The position numbers were made by a program, and so were the translations under genes. Below, one piece after another: positions 49,727 through 61,554 of a DNA stretch of 64,000 nt. Position 1 is the stretch's first letter. Each line of letters opens with the position of its first letter. The notes under the pieces are model-generated. The model made no database searches. It saw nothing but the letters and a program-made list of their open reading frames with translations, and was not told the origin of the DNA. The stretch comes from Phanerochaete sordida (taxonomy: Eukaryota; Basidiomycota; Agaricomycetes; Polyporales; Phanerochaetaceae), in the NCBI GenBank assembly GCA_019973155.2, contig BPQB01000005.1, positions 868,001-932,000 on the forward strand, in the 5' to 3' direction.

Positions 49727-52490
49727 CGCTGGGAAGGGAGAGTGGAGGTGCGAGGATCGTTACCGGGGCGCCGTGGGAGGCGTATATACGGCGGCGCCAT
49801 GCATGCGTCTGCGCACAATAGGCGTGGCGCGCAATCGCGGGAGGCTCGCTGATGGACGCTCGCTGCCGCATTACCGACTGGAGTCTGTTCGCCGCCGGAT
49901 CGCGAGATGCTGCCTCTTGTGGGCAATCGGTGCTGTGTGGCCTTGCAAAGCGTCAGCGAGGCATCGCAGATCGTGCGGCATCAGCCCTTGGTGAGGTGTC
50001 TCGTCGGACGGCGTTCGCGCTCAGCGATGGCCGAGGCGGCCAGATTTCTGCGTATGACAGTGAAACAAAGAAGTGGATCAGCGGCACAGGGCAAACCTAC
50101 CTGGAGGAATGACGGCGACTGTGCGAGCATATTTCACTTCTCCGCGTGCAGTGAGTCGGCGCTGTCGAAGGTCCACGATCAAGGCCTACGTCAAAAAATG
50201 GGAGTGCATCAGGGCTGTAGGCTGAGCTGCGCCTGAATTTCAGATAGTCGCGTACACTCACCTGAGTTCGGCTCACCTTGTGCAATTGTCTGTGGCCATC
50301 ACGCCACGGCCAAGTCAATTCCTGAGGCCAGGCGCGAACTATTCGCCTTCGCGTATCTGCCAAGGGTCCGAGTTGGTTTATTGCTTCACCAGGTTCGGGT
50401 GCCAATCACAAATACACTCACCGTTGAATATGGAGGAAACGCTCATTCCGGGTCCCAGTACGTATGAAGCGGAGACCGAGGATGAGCGATCCCACCACGC
50501 GCCGACGATCGATGGCAAGCCTCTGCAAGTTGCCGTGCAGCTCGCCGCTTCGTTCGTCACGAGAGCCGGCATGAGACCTAAGCGACTAAGTAAGACAGAC
50601 ACAGCGAGCGCAACGTTGTTTGCGCGCAAGAAGGGTGAGCAGCGAACCTGGTGCAGGCCCTGAGGCGCGGCGGCCTGCCGTCGTTCGAGACGAGGCTCTA
50701 GGCCTGCAGAACCAGAGGCGAACTTGTCGAGATGGCGCGGCGCTCACGCGGCGACGGTGCAGACGTGCCTGCACCGCGGCGCCAGCGCACCGCAGAGGGT
50801 CGCAGACGATCCCGAGGAGCGCCCGCGACGCCCGCACGTCGTCTGCACGCGTCGCACGCCCACGCCGCCTCTCGGCCGACAGGGCAGGCCGTGGGCGAAA
50901 CGATCCGCATGCGCGCGCGCGGCGCCTGCGGCGACTGAACCCTGCGGTCGTTCGCCCTCGCGCGCGCGCGCAGCGAAGGCCGCGCAGCGTGGCGAGAATT
51001 CTGGATGCGGGGGCCCCGCGACGGAAAGGACAATAACACTCCTGGGCGGCGGTAAGGGCGCTCTGCAGGGCGGCGATATGAAGACCTGTCAGCGTAACTG
51101 GTCAATTGCTTGTCCTCGAGACGGTCCTCGAGATTGGCTCCGCGCGATATCACCGGTACGCGCCCAAGCTTGGTCACTGGGCGGGGTGTGCGCCTCCGTA
51201 TCGCGGTAGCATCTTGCCAGTCGAGATTCGGAGGAGGTGCGTCGTTGAACCGTTTTTATAAACAGCTTTGTCAAGTATGCTACTCAACCAGGACGGCTCT
51301 AAAGTTTAATTTTCAGTGAGACCCCTCATCTCCTTTGAGGCGTGACCGAGGGCTGCTGGGTCGACAGCAGAGCGGCCCCTGCGACCAAAAGAATGCTGCA
51401 TACGGCCATACGCACTGCCAATAATAGCGCCTTCGACCACACAGGCCACAAAGAAGCCGATGCAATGCGCTCGGAGAAATACAAGCTCAGAGTAGAATTA
51501 GAACGTACTGGAGACAGGTATAGATGCTGTCGTCGCAGCCTTGATCCACAAGCGTAGCATCCAAGCAAACTGATTACTGTAGTATTGCTCAGATGAGTGC
51601 ACAGAAGGAGAAGACGGAGGACGCATCGGGAGCACGGCCTACAATGTTCAGCAGCTGCAGCTGCTGCGGCCGAGTATGCACGAACGCCAAGCACCGAGCG
51701 GCGAGCGGGACCGAGTGCTGTGGCATTACTGGTGCGGTGGCGGCACCCACATGTCCTATGTTCCGAGTACACCCTGCAGCAGGCAGAAAGCTGGATATCG
51801 GAGCTCAGCGTGCACCGCCGCGGGCATTGACCGCAGACACTCGAGTCGACTTCCCACTGCGCGCGGCGCGGGCGGTGCGCGTCGCCCGCTGCGCAATAGA
51901 TCGCATAGGCACATGGCTAGTCAGTTGGAGGGAGCTGGACGAGCTCAGAGCCGGCGTAGTTGGACGCGATACAAACATCCAGAGATAATAACGCGAAGCG
52001 GGGCAGTGCCATCCTGGTGCGGAGTAGGAATGGCTTGAGTTCTTGGATCGGTTTCGAGTCAGTGGTTATGTCATCCGGATCGCGACACCTCGTTGCATGT
52101 GTGAGCTCGGCGCGGACATAGGCTGGCTAGGAGGAAGGGGCCCGCTTGGGAGCGGACTTGGCGTGGCTGCCCGGCGGCGGGCTCGGGGCGGGTGTCGGTC
52201 GCGCTCGCTGCTGCGCACGTCGAGCATGGCCGCTGCTGGAGGCGGTGGCAGGGCCGAAGGGGCGTCGGGGGGCGCGGACGGTCGGGCTGTGTGAGAGGGG
52301 GCGGCAGGCTCGGCACGCGGTGCGGTGAAATCCGGACTGGGTGCTGACGTCAGACTGAGTGTTGCAGGCGGACTCCAACACGACCTCGCCCGCGTCCTTA
52401 TAAACTCCTCCCTGCCCGTTTCACCTCCTCCCACTAGCCCGCACTCACCCCTGCCTCCTTCGACTCTCGTCCCTCCACCATCCACTAGCA
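49727..52490. other. Gene-poor island C (2.8 kb)
   Basis: Between the DUF4436-like gene and PMP3. The part at 50640-51050 is very GC-rich with CGCG runs, so long chance frames appear on both strands. One small frame (50430-50663) is listed separately. The right end is the PMP3 promoter, with a C/T-rich leader at 52400-52490. No tRNA, repeat copy or transposase is seen. Confidence 0.45.
50430..50663 (+). CDS. Small open frame of uncertain status (77 residues)
   Basis: Encodes MEETLIPGPSTYEAETEDER, then HHAPTIDGKPLQVAVQLAAS and FVTRAGMRPKRLSKTD. The composition looks protein-like, and a GT donor follows at about 50588 (AAGTAAGAC), so it might be an exon of an unrecognised or decayed gene. No family motif is seen. 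Confidence 0.25.
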   Translation: MEETLIPGPSTYEAETEDERSHHAPTIDGKPLQVAVQLAASFVTRAGMRPKRLSKTDTASATLFARKKGEQRTWCRP

Positions 52491-52886
52491 ATGGCATTCA
52501 CCGGCTCTGACATCTGCAAGGTATGTCGCTGCTACTTTCTACCCTCGATAGGCAGGATGTTCAACACCCCTTTTGCAGATCATGTCAGTCCAGACGTACT
52601 TGCCTCTCGAAGTACCCTCACTGACTTCTACCTTCTGCTAGTCTTGCCATCATCCTCCCGCCATTGGGTGTGTTCCTCGAGCGTGGATGCAACGCCGACT
52701 TCTTCATTAACATCCTTTTGGTACGTCATCTTCGAGTCCGTTATCTACTTAGAGGCTAATCTCCCTCCTAGACGATCCTGGGTTACATGTACGCATTCCT
52801 GGCAATCAGCAGCAAGCCTCCTCTTACTGACACCATCCTGCAGTCCGGGTATCATCCACGCGCTGTACATCATCCTCAAGTACTAG
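52491..52886 (+). CDS. PMP3: Plasma membrane proteolipid 3 (PMP3/UPF0057)
   Basis: 57-residue, two-span plasma membrane protein that affects cation balance and membrane potential. Five exons: MAFTGSDICK; a 5-nt microexon ATCAT at 52579-52583; then LAIILPPLGVFLERGCNADF and FINILL; then TILGYI; then PGIIHALYIILKY and TAG at 52884-52886. Joining exon 1 directly to 52642 breaks the frame; including the microexon restores KIILAIILPPLGVFLERG, the family signature. All introns keep GT-AG. The microexon is an inference from frame and conservation. Confidence 0.88.
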   Translation: MAFTGSDICKVCRCYFLPSIGRMFNTPFADHVSPDVLASRSTLTDFYLLLVLPSSSRHWVCSSSVDATPTSSLTSFWYVIFESVIYLEANLPPRRSWVTCTHSWQSAASLLLLTPSCSPGIIHALYIILKY

Positions 52887-53273
52887 TTACGCGGCGGCCC
52901 CTAACCCCGTACAAAGCCCCCTGGCCGTTCTTTCACGACTTCACGTTTCACGCCCCGATTCGCATTGTACACCTATCATATTTCCAGGATTTTACTTTCG
53001 CTGTAATAGATAGCCCACTGTTGTATGTAATCGATACCCTTGGGTTACCCTCGGATATTCCACCACCTTTTCGTTCGCATCGTCGACAGTCCAGTCGAGG
53101 GACTCGTCTATGTAAGTCGCATCGCAAGGCACCTCTTGTACCTGACGTCAGAGCTTCTACCGCCGGCTTCAGCGGTGTTGCTGCAATGTTTCGTTGTCCC
53201 GACGAATTTCGGCAGAGGCACAGAGTCAAAGGCAGCTAGAAGCCTCTATTGATACAGACTATATTGTATGCTT
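52887..53273. other. Convergent 3' intergenic region PMP3/eIF2B-epsilon
   Basis: 3' UTRs of the convergent genes; no feature recognised. Confidence 0.5.
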
Positions 53274-56033
53274 TTATTCGTCGTCATCGTCGCTCTCATC
53301 GTCGCTTTCCTGAGCATCAAATTGCTCAATCAGCTTCTGACCCACGACCCAGCCGTACTTCACGCCGTCGAGGAGCGCGCCAGGCTTCAGGCCCTCGCCC
53401 CTCGCCGCAGGCGTCACATGCCACTGCCGGATGTCGTCTTCGTCCACGATGTCGTCCTGGTACAGCTGCGCAAGCAACGGGCCAAACAGCTGGAGCCGCG
53501 GCGATTTCGCGCAATGGTACTGTGAGATGTGGTGTCAGCGGGCCGCGCTCGCGCTCCGACACAAGGAGCGGCACGTACCTGGAGGACCTCGACGGTCTCC
53601 ACGGGGTCCACGCCGCCTATCTGGTTGATGAGCGGGCCCCAGCGCGCGACGAGGCGCGCGATCTCGCGCTTCTGGACGGCAAAGTCCTGCGTGAGCGGCA
53701 CGCGGTCGACGATCGCGGCGACGACGGCCTCGCGCACGCGCCGGAGGTCGACGTTGCTCGCCATGCGCAGCGTCTTGAGCTCGACCGCCGCGTTCTCGAC
53801 GCTGTGGCCCTCCGCGAACGCGCGCTCGAGCGACTGCGTCACCTCGCTCAGGAACTCGCTCTCCGCCGCCGCGCTCGACAGCGCCGCGATGCTCGACTGC
53901 GTCGCCGCCGTCGTGGCCGACACGGACGAGAACGACGACGTGCGCGAGAGCGGCGCGAACGACGAAACGTCGCTCTCGTCGCCCTCGTCCTCCGATGAAT
54001 CCGACTCATCGGCTTCTGCCTGCGCCAGCAGGTCCGCCGCGGCGTCTCCTGCGCGACAGTGGGCCGCCTGTGAGCGCACAGCTGCGGCTAAACACACAAC
54101 CCGACGCACCTATTCGCATGAGCCGCTGGTTGTCGAAACGCTCGACCTCCAGCTCGTCGTCATCTTCGGACGGCCCTTTCGGCCATACGATGGCGTTTGA
54201 GCCTGGGCCCAGGATGGCGGAGGTGTCACCCTGGTCTGCACAAGGCGACGACGTCAGTGCGTGCGCATTAAATGGCGGGGCGGGCACAGCACGACGTACT
54301 CTTCTCGACTTCTTCCCATTCCTCGTCGCTCTCTTCGTCCTCGGAACTCGCTCTCCGCCGAGACACCCGCTCAAACGCCCCAAGCCGCGCGCCCTTCCCG
54401 AGGGTGACGCCGTCGCCGACGAGACATCCGCGCTCGACGCGGGCGCCTTCACCTATGCGTACGCCGCTGCCGACAATGCTCTGCTCCACCACGGCGTCTG
54501 CCTCTATATGCGTGTCGTCGAACACGTACGCGTGCGAGAGCGTGACGTTCGGACCAATCGTGCAGCGCTGCCCGATGACGCTCGCGGTGACGACGGCGCC
54601 CGGGGCAACAGTTGTGTGCGCGCCGATGAGCGTGTTCGCATTGACCCTACACGTTCTGAAGGGCCGCAAACCGGTTAGCTTTGGCGCGCAGACCCGTGAG
54701 GCACGCGCTGGGCATCTCGGGATGCGCAGACGCCGGAGACGTACCGAGATAGAACGACCGAGTTGTCTTTCGCAATGTAGGTGTTACCGCGGAGGTATTC
54801 GTAGGCGTGGCCACCGGGGTGGTTGTCGTCCGGTACGAGCGGGAATGTCCAGCGCGACAGGATATCTTTGCTGCGATGATCGGGTCAGCGCAGATTTCAC
54901 CGCTGCGATGCCGGAGGACATCCTACCTGACGGAGTCGTAACTCCTGGTATCTGACACGCGCGATGCGTAGCCCTCCTTGATGACATAGCAGTATATATC
55001 TTTCATGAGCAGATCCGATGTTAAGACTCCGTGTACGAAGTCTCGCCGAATGTCGCCGTAGTCGAAGTTGTCTTGGAACAACGAGGGCACCTGAATGCAA
55101 CCGCCGAAGGATGAACTACGGGCTGAGACCGGCACCCGAAAAGACGCACCTCTACTGAACAAACATCTATACAACAGTCGATGAGATCGTTACGGATTTC
55201 CACTTCAGGGTGCTCAGCAAGCACATCACGAGGAATCGGCACCCGTCTTGTGGGCGGGTAACCCACGGCGGCCTCGTAGTGCAAGCACTGGGAGGTCTGA
55301 GAGTCTAGAACGAAGATTCCATAGTCCGCTCTTGATCTATTCCGCCGCAGCGTCTGTGAGCGCGGCTCCTGCGTTCCGAGCGCGAAGGGCGCACCTTGTC
55401 CGGTGCACAGCGCCGCTTTCCTTGACCACCATGGTCATGATCGCGTCCTTGTTGACCTTTCTGCGCTCCTTGTGTATCCGGACGACCTCGTCTATGCGGA
55501 CGTTGCTGACGAGGTCGCCCATGACGAGCACGAAGTCGGTCTTGATGATGCCGTGCGTGTAGATGTCGCGCAAGGCGTCTCCGGGCGTGAAGCACTCTTT
55601 GGACGTGATAATCGGGACGATCTTTATGCCTGTGGTGGGCTCGGACCATTTGGAGGCCCTAAGACGCGAATACGGACGCGCGGCAGCAGTCAGCGGGCGT
55701 GCGGGGCGAGGGTGTCCGCAGCGGCGTACCGGATGGCACTCTTGACCTGCTCAGGGTAGGATCGGCAGATGACGAAGATCTCCTGCACGCCGGCTAGCAC
55801 GAGGCTTTCAAACGTCCAGTCGAGGAGGGTCGCGTTGCAAACCGGGAGCAGACACTGTCTCAGGCGGGTGAGCGCACGAGGGCCACGGCGGACGAGGCTG
55901 GACGCACTCTGGGCTTGCCGAGGGTGAGGGGGCGGAAGCGGGTGTTGAAGCTGTCTGCGAGGATGACGGCCTGGAGGACGTCGTCCTCGGTGGCGAGGTC
56001 CTTGTCCTTGCCTGCTGAGGATTTTGGCGGCAT
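53274..56033 (-). CDS. GCD6: Translation initiation factor eIF2B subunit epsilon (Gcd6)
   Basis: Catalytic subunit of the GDP/GTP exchange factor for eIF2. N-terminal nucleotidyltransferase-like domain (DDVLQAVILADSFNTRFRPL; VCNATLLDWTFESLVLAGVQ; FVLVMGDLVSNVRIDEVVRI), then DNFDYGDIRRDFVHGVL, which holds the NF motif important for activity, and a left-handed beta-helix of hexapeptides (VNANTLIGAHTTVAPGAVVT; CTIGPNVTLSHAYVFDDTHI). An acidic linker leads to a C-terminal W2/HEAT domain (SLERAFAEGHSVENAAVELK; LFGPLLAQLYQDDIVDEDDI), ending in an Asp/Glu tail. Starts MPPKSSAGKDKD. About ten introns. Full length. Confidence 0.93.
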
Positions 56034-57216
56034 GTGTGGTCGCAGGCGGTAATGAGAGCAGGTGCGTTTTGCGCCAGGCGCCGGTGCTTGACTCGGGTAT
56101 CGGGCGTCTAGGATCGGGAGGGCGTCGATCGCGTCGGTTTGATCGCGCTGCCTAATGCGGACAGCGGGCGCCTGTGCTGGCGCGCGTGGGCAGTGGCGTG
56201 TCTGCGCCTCGAGGGTCCAGCTGCAGCCTCGGCGCCGACGGCGCACAGCTCGCATCTCCGTCGCGGTCTCCCACCGGCGGTCGCAGTCTCGCAGCGCAGC
56301 GCCCGGGTTTCTTGCAAACAGACGGGGCGGCGGCGGCACGCACACGCTGCGAGCCCTTGTTCCAGATTGGCGCGACGGAGCCCTGGGCGACCGGCAGGGG
56401 AGAGTCTATCAGGAGCTTGGTGTGCCAGACATGTCCGTCCCCGGTGCTCAAGCTCTCTCACTGACGCGGGATCTCTAGCGCACGCGCGCGCCGGCGGCAT
56501 CTCCCTGACCCGCGGTGCGAAGCCGAGAAGGACCTGGGAGGCTACCGAGGCAACCAGCGGGGCGACCGCGGCGAACAAAGTCTGCATTCCTCGCAGGGCC
56601 GCCCGTCGCGGGTTCAGATTGGCACCCTCTGTCAGGTGATTGGGCGACGTTTGGCGACACGCGCAGCTGAACTTTGGCGAGCCCTGCGCTCCTGCAGACG
56701 GGATATTTCAAACTCTAGTCTCACAGGGCAAGGGTGTGGCGGCCGTGTTGGCGCCTGGGGACGCTGCGCGTGCGGCGGCGGCGGCGTGGGCGGCGTGCAG
56801 CGATGCTTTCGCTGTTGGTCGCCGGCGGTGGGTTCTTGGGCTGAACGCAGTGCATCCGAGAGGCCCGGGGACAGGCGATCGCATCTGCTGTGCGTCCGGA
56901 AGGGCTTTGGGGGCGTCTCGCATGACGCTGACCACGCCGGCGACCCTGTGTTTGGCGCCCTCCGAAGGCTTCACGGGAGACGTCGGCGGGCGCCTCTGCG
57001 TGCGCTGGCGCCCGATAGCCGTCAAGATTGGCTCTTTGTGCCTCTCGAGCGCACCGTTAGACGCGGCCGCGGCTTCCCAATGCGCTCACTATTTATTGCC
57101 CTCCGTCCCCGCACCGTCGACATGGCCCCCTCCTCCCCGACAGCCCCCCACGTTTGCCAACCACGCACCGTCCCTGCCCTCCACACACTCCGTGTCGTCC
57201 CTGGTGGGAAGCACAC
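56034..57216. other. Divergent upstream region eIF2B-epsilon/BTB gene (1.2 kb)
   Basis: Very GC-rich. Long frames overlap on both strands with no conserved motif and are taken as chance. No TATA box or repeat is recognised. Confidence 0.45.
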
Positions 57217-58393
57217 ATGGACCGCACAGGCAGCCCCATCCTCGAACGACACCCCTCGCTCTACTATCCCGATGGTGACATCGTCCTCTGCGCACCCAGG
57301 GCCAACGGCGACGTCCTCGCCTTTCGCATCGACAGAGTCTACCTCACCCGCAGCTCGCCTGTCTTCCGAGAACTATTATCGCTTCCATCAGCGGGTAACA
57401 TGACAGAAGCCTTTGACGGGGCCCCAGTACTGCGCCTGTCGGACGACGCAGCCGAACTGGCCAACCTCCTTGAACTCCTCTACAACACTGTGTAAGTTTT
57501 CACCAGGTGGCCCCGGAGGCGCTGCTGTGCGATGCTGATCAGCCAGCGGCCGGCCTTGCAGAACGGTCTCACTCCAGAGGCTTGATCCGAGCTCCCCGCT
57601 GCGCGCCATGGGCGTCCTCCGGCTGGCGACAAAATACGCCATGGACCCTCTCCGGAAGATCATCATGCACTGCATCCAGGCCGACTGGCCGCAGACGCTG
57701 CAGGAGTGGGACTACCTCCAGTCCTCGATCGCACACGCACGCGAGCTCAAGCACGTCGCCGCGCCGACGATGCTCATCGACCAGGGCGCGGAGAGCGCAG
57801 GCGTCCCGCGCGGCGCGTACATCGACGACTCGTACCCGGAGCCCGCGAGCGCGATCCGGCTCGCGGGCGAGTTCGGCCTGCCGGGCGTGCTGCCCGCCGC
57901 GTTCTACCAGCTCGCGATCACCGACCCGAGCGCGGACTGGGACGAGTACCGGGACGGGAGCGACGCGGGCGCGGCGTGGGAGCACCAGTGCGCGCTCGCG
58001 AACGGCGGGCGCACGGCGCGCTGGGGCATGCTCGAGCGCGGGGACCTCATGCGCTTCCTGCGCGGGCGCACGAAGCTCGACGAGTGGCTCAGCGACGTCG
58101 AGGACGCGCTCACGTCGTTCCTCGGCACGGCCGAGTGCGTCGACGCCTTCCACTGCGAGCGCGAGCGCGGGAACTGCCGCCGGCAGTTCCTCCTCGAGGG
58201 CCCCGGCCGCACGCGCCCGTTCGACCCGCTCTACGCGACGCGGCACCTGCTCAACGTCATCCCCCACTACCAGCTCTGCGGCGCGTGCGCGCGCCACATA
58301 CGGAGCGAACTGCTGCGGGTCCGGCAGGAGATCTGGGACGAGATCCCGACCATGTTCAACCTTTCCATGGCCTCTTCTTCATCGACATCATGA
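57217..58393 (+). CDS. BTB/POZ domain protein
   Basis: BTB-fold protein of the type expanded in Agaricomycetes, perhaps a Cullin-3 adaptor or a transcription partner; function unknown. Starts MDRTGSPILERHPSLYYPDG, with the BTB core DIVLCAPRANGDVLAFRIDR, VYLTRSSPVFRELLSLPSAG and PVLRLSDDAAELANLLELLY. One intron (donor GTAAGT at 57493) leads to LDPSSPLRAMGVLRLATKYA and MDPLRKIIMHCIQADWPQTL, the usual BACK-like continuation. The C-terminal half contains a Cys/His pattern (VDAFHCERERGNCRRQFLLE; HYQLCGACARHI). Extreme G/C bias at third positions in exon 2. Confidence 0.85.
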
Positions 58394-59204
58394 CTCGGAC
58401 ATCTGCCTGTGAGTTGTATCACGCATATATACCCCACAACTGCTGTACCCTTAGCGTGCATGTAGTCGCAACCGTCTCGTGTCTGCAAAATTATGGTAGA
58501 CTTGTACAGTAACTAGCATCCTCGTACATGTTACAGCTTGGAACCTTTCCCAAACTTCTATGTAGCATCTACGTTATCGATTCTTGGTTGTATACATCTT
58601 GGCTTGGGCACAGGGTCTCGGTAATAACTAGCTCAATACAAACTCTTGAACGGATTCAACCCGACCTACCAGACACTCGTTGACGCGATGATGACTTCAC
58701 ATTCACGCTAAGACTTACACGGGTATAAGAAAACAACAGATTACAATCGAAATTGTAGAGGACATGCGAGCACGATCCAATGTGAAGGAAAGAGGGTGGG
58801 GTATTTCAATACGCAAAGAGTATCACCGGATCGACTATTAGGAGTGACTGACAACGGATGCGCGAGTTACGAGCCTAGTAGGAGAGCGTGCGGTCATCAT
58901 ATGGAGGAGAGGAACAGCGCCAACAGACAGACTCCCCGATGCTACTATAAACAGGCACCGGCAGCGCCGTCCGTTGTAATAACCCGTCATCGTAAAGTAA
59001 GAGTGGTGCTGGGGGAATAACGGAAGAGGGGAAAGACATGAGAACAGCGGCGGCCTGAAAGAGAAGGGGAATCGCATGGGCAAAATCCAGGAAACCGAAG
59101 ATAAGCTGTAGACACGAGAAAGGGGCATTAGAGCGATGAGGCAGTCGTGAAGGGTCATCAAAGAGAAGAGAAAAGAAAGAGAGCGCATCGCGGGTATCTA
59201 GCGC
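58394..59204. other. Convergent 3' intergenic region
   Basis: 3' UTRs of the BTB and Ala/Glu/Pro-rich genes. A/T-richer than the surroundings, with no gene or repeat recognised. Confidence 0.5.
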
Positions 59205-60422
59205 TTATGCAGCGGCGGCGACCTGAGGCGCAGCGGCGGGAGCCTCGACCTTGGGCTCTTCCGTCGCGGCTGGTGCCTCAGCGGCGGGTGCGGGCGCAGC
59301 CTCCTCAGCGGCAGGGTTCTCCAGGGGAGCGACGGGGGCCGGCTCCTCGATCTTGGGGGGCGCGTCCTCAGCCTCGGTGACCTTGGGGGGAACAGAGGGC
59401 TCCTTGGGCTTTGACTTGAAGAAGTCACCGACACGCGCAGACAGGCGACGGCCGACCTTGGGGGACTTGGGCTTCTCCTCCTTCTTCTCTTCCTTCTGCA
59501 GGGTCACTCGATCAGTCGTCATGCTTACAGATTGATGGGCGTCAACATACCTTCTCCTCCTTGGGGGCCTCAGCAGCAGGGGCCGGCGCAGCCTCAGCAG
59601 GTGCGGCCTCGGTCTCCTCAGCCGCAGGAGCAGCAGTGGTCTCGCTGGAAACAATCTTCAGCTGATGTTCCGCGATTCGCAACGAACAGAAAACTTACGT
59701 CTCCTTCGCAGGCTCGGCGGCAGCAACCTCCTCAGCAGGTGCGGGGGTGGGCTCAGCAGGAGCCTCGACCGCCGCCTCCTCCGCGGGCGCAGCCTCCTTG
59801 GGTGCCTCCTCAGCAGCAGGGGCGGGAGCGGGGGCAGGCTGGAACAAAGCGCATTAGAAATCATTTCAAAAATCTCGCGCGCAGATGCCCACCTCCTCCT
59901 TCTTCTCGGTCTTCTTCTTCTCGACCTTCTCCTTCACCTTCTTCTCAGTCTTCTTCTCACCGTTCTTGAAGGGAGCAAGAATCTTGGCGAGGAAACCGGG
60001 GCTCTTGGGCCTCTCCGGCTTCTCTTCCTTCTTGGGGGCCTCCTCGGCCTGGGTTGAGGGTTAGGAACACGTTGTACCTGCACATGACAGTAAGCACGTA
60101 CGGGCTTTGCCTCCTCGGTTGCGGGGGCAGGCTCGGCGGGGGCAGCGGGGGTCTCGGCGGCTGCCTCAGTGGTAGCGGGAGCAGCGGCAGCGGGCTCCTG
60201 CAAAGCGATGTTAGACGTGTCGAAAGACCAGTCACGCGACATTTCGGCGCTCACCTCAACCTTGGCCTCCTCAGCGGGAGCCTCGGTGGTAGCAGGAGCC
60301 GCCTCCTCAGCCTTGGGCTCCTCGACCGCGGCGGCGGCGGGAGCGGGCTCAGCAGCGGGTGTCTCGATGGGCTTGACCTCCTCGACGGGAGCAGCAGCGA
60401 CGGTCTCAGCAGGGGCAGACAT
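59205..60422 (-). CDS. Ala/Glu/Pro/Lys-rich low-complexity protein
   Basis: Not recognised as a named family. Five exons joined by four clear 50-60 bp introns encode about 330 residues of (P)AxEE-type repeats, starting MSAPAETVAAAPVEEVKPIE and ending APAAAPQVAAAA. Two short basic, amphipathic modules break the repeats: ERPKSPGFLAKILAPFKNGE and KPKSPKVGRRLSARVGDFFK, both opening with PKSP, a possible proline-directed phosphosite. The regular exon structure and steady codon use show a real gene, probably abundant and disordered. Location cannot be told: there is no signal peptide or membrane span. Confidence 0.75.
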
Positions 60423-61554
60423 TACGAATAACTAAAGAAGTGTCGTGAGCTGAATGAAGAGAGCGCGTTAGCTGGGACTTGTTTGAAGGCAACAAAAGGG
60501 GTCGTCAGGAAAGCGTCGCGAGGACGACTGAAGGGCTGAGGAGGGTGTGGAAGGCGTGGAGGAGAGGAAAATACGCACGATAATGGGTATGGGCTGAGAA
60601 GAGAGAGACGGGCAGGGCTGGCCTATGCCTGAGGCAAGAAAGGGAGCGAGACGAGAGAGGAAGAGATAGGGAAGGAGCAAGAACACGGCGCCCTACTTAT
60701 CCCAAAATGTGCAGGTCACAAACAAGGCGAAACAACGCCTCTCACACGCTAAACCCCCTTTCGGCCATCTCCCGTCTCGCATTGACGACACCGACACTGA
60801 CTCGACTGCCCCCGCTGCCCTTCCAGGCTCTTCCAGGGCCTCTGCGCGCTGCTCGCCGTGCCCTCAGCATTATCTCTCGCATTTTCTGGCATTTTGGGAG
60901 GTGCTGTACAGCTGCTGGAAAAAAAGGATCCCTCGTGGGACATCAATTGTCGTCAGGTGCGAGACCGACAGCAGTGTTCTAGCGCGGATCGCGAATCACA
61001 GCGGTATCAAGCTCCGCCAACACTTTATGCCTTGGCCTCGTCAAAAAGGCCTCGCCTGGCGCCGCGAGCAGCCTCTGCACGCTGCACGGCCGCGCGTTGA
61101 GCCAGCAAGGCGCCGCCAGCGTGCGCCCTCGCAGCGCGGACGCTGTCCCAGGCCGTCGCGTTGCACTGGGCAACGGGGAAGGCGCACCGTTTCAGACGCT
61201 CTGGGCCGATCGCTTGTTCCGTTCTTCCCACGCACCGTGTTTTGGGTCCGCGTCGCATCAGAAGACGTCGGCCATAAAAGAAGCCATTACGTCGACGCGC
61301 CCGCGACCGCCCACAGCGAGCTCGACGTCTGCCTCTTCGCCCGCACTCCCGCTCGCGTCCTCCACAGGCAGCTTCTGCGACATCCACCGACGGCCCCAAT
61401 GCCCCCACAACAATGCCTCCTCGTGCCATCCGCGGTCGACCCACCAAAGCTTATATCTGCAGCGGCTCCTGCACCCTGATGCCAGTACCCCAGCTCTCTG
61501 GGTACCTTATATCCCTGCGGCGACCCCCAGCTCTCGCCCTAGCAGACTCTCGCC
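60423..61554. other. Divergent upstream region (1.1 kb)
   Basis: Between the Ala/Glu/Pro-rich gene and the SUR7-like gene. Purine/pyrimidine-rich near the first (60480-60690). Frames at 60709-61479 lack motifs. TTATAT-like motifs lie at about 61451 and 61507, upstream of the SUR7-like start. Confidence 0.45.

Noticed and set aside
56139..57278. Overlapping frames upstream of the BTB gene
   Set aside because: Open on both strands because stop codons are rare in very GC-rich DNA; no conserved motif or matching introns.
57569..58297. Minus-strand frame rich in Arg/Ala/Val
   Set aside because: Antisense shadow of the strongly G/C-biased BTB gene exon 2.
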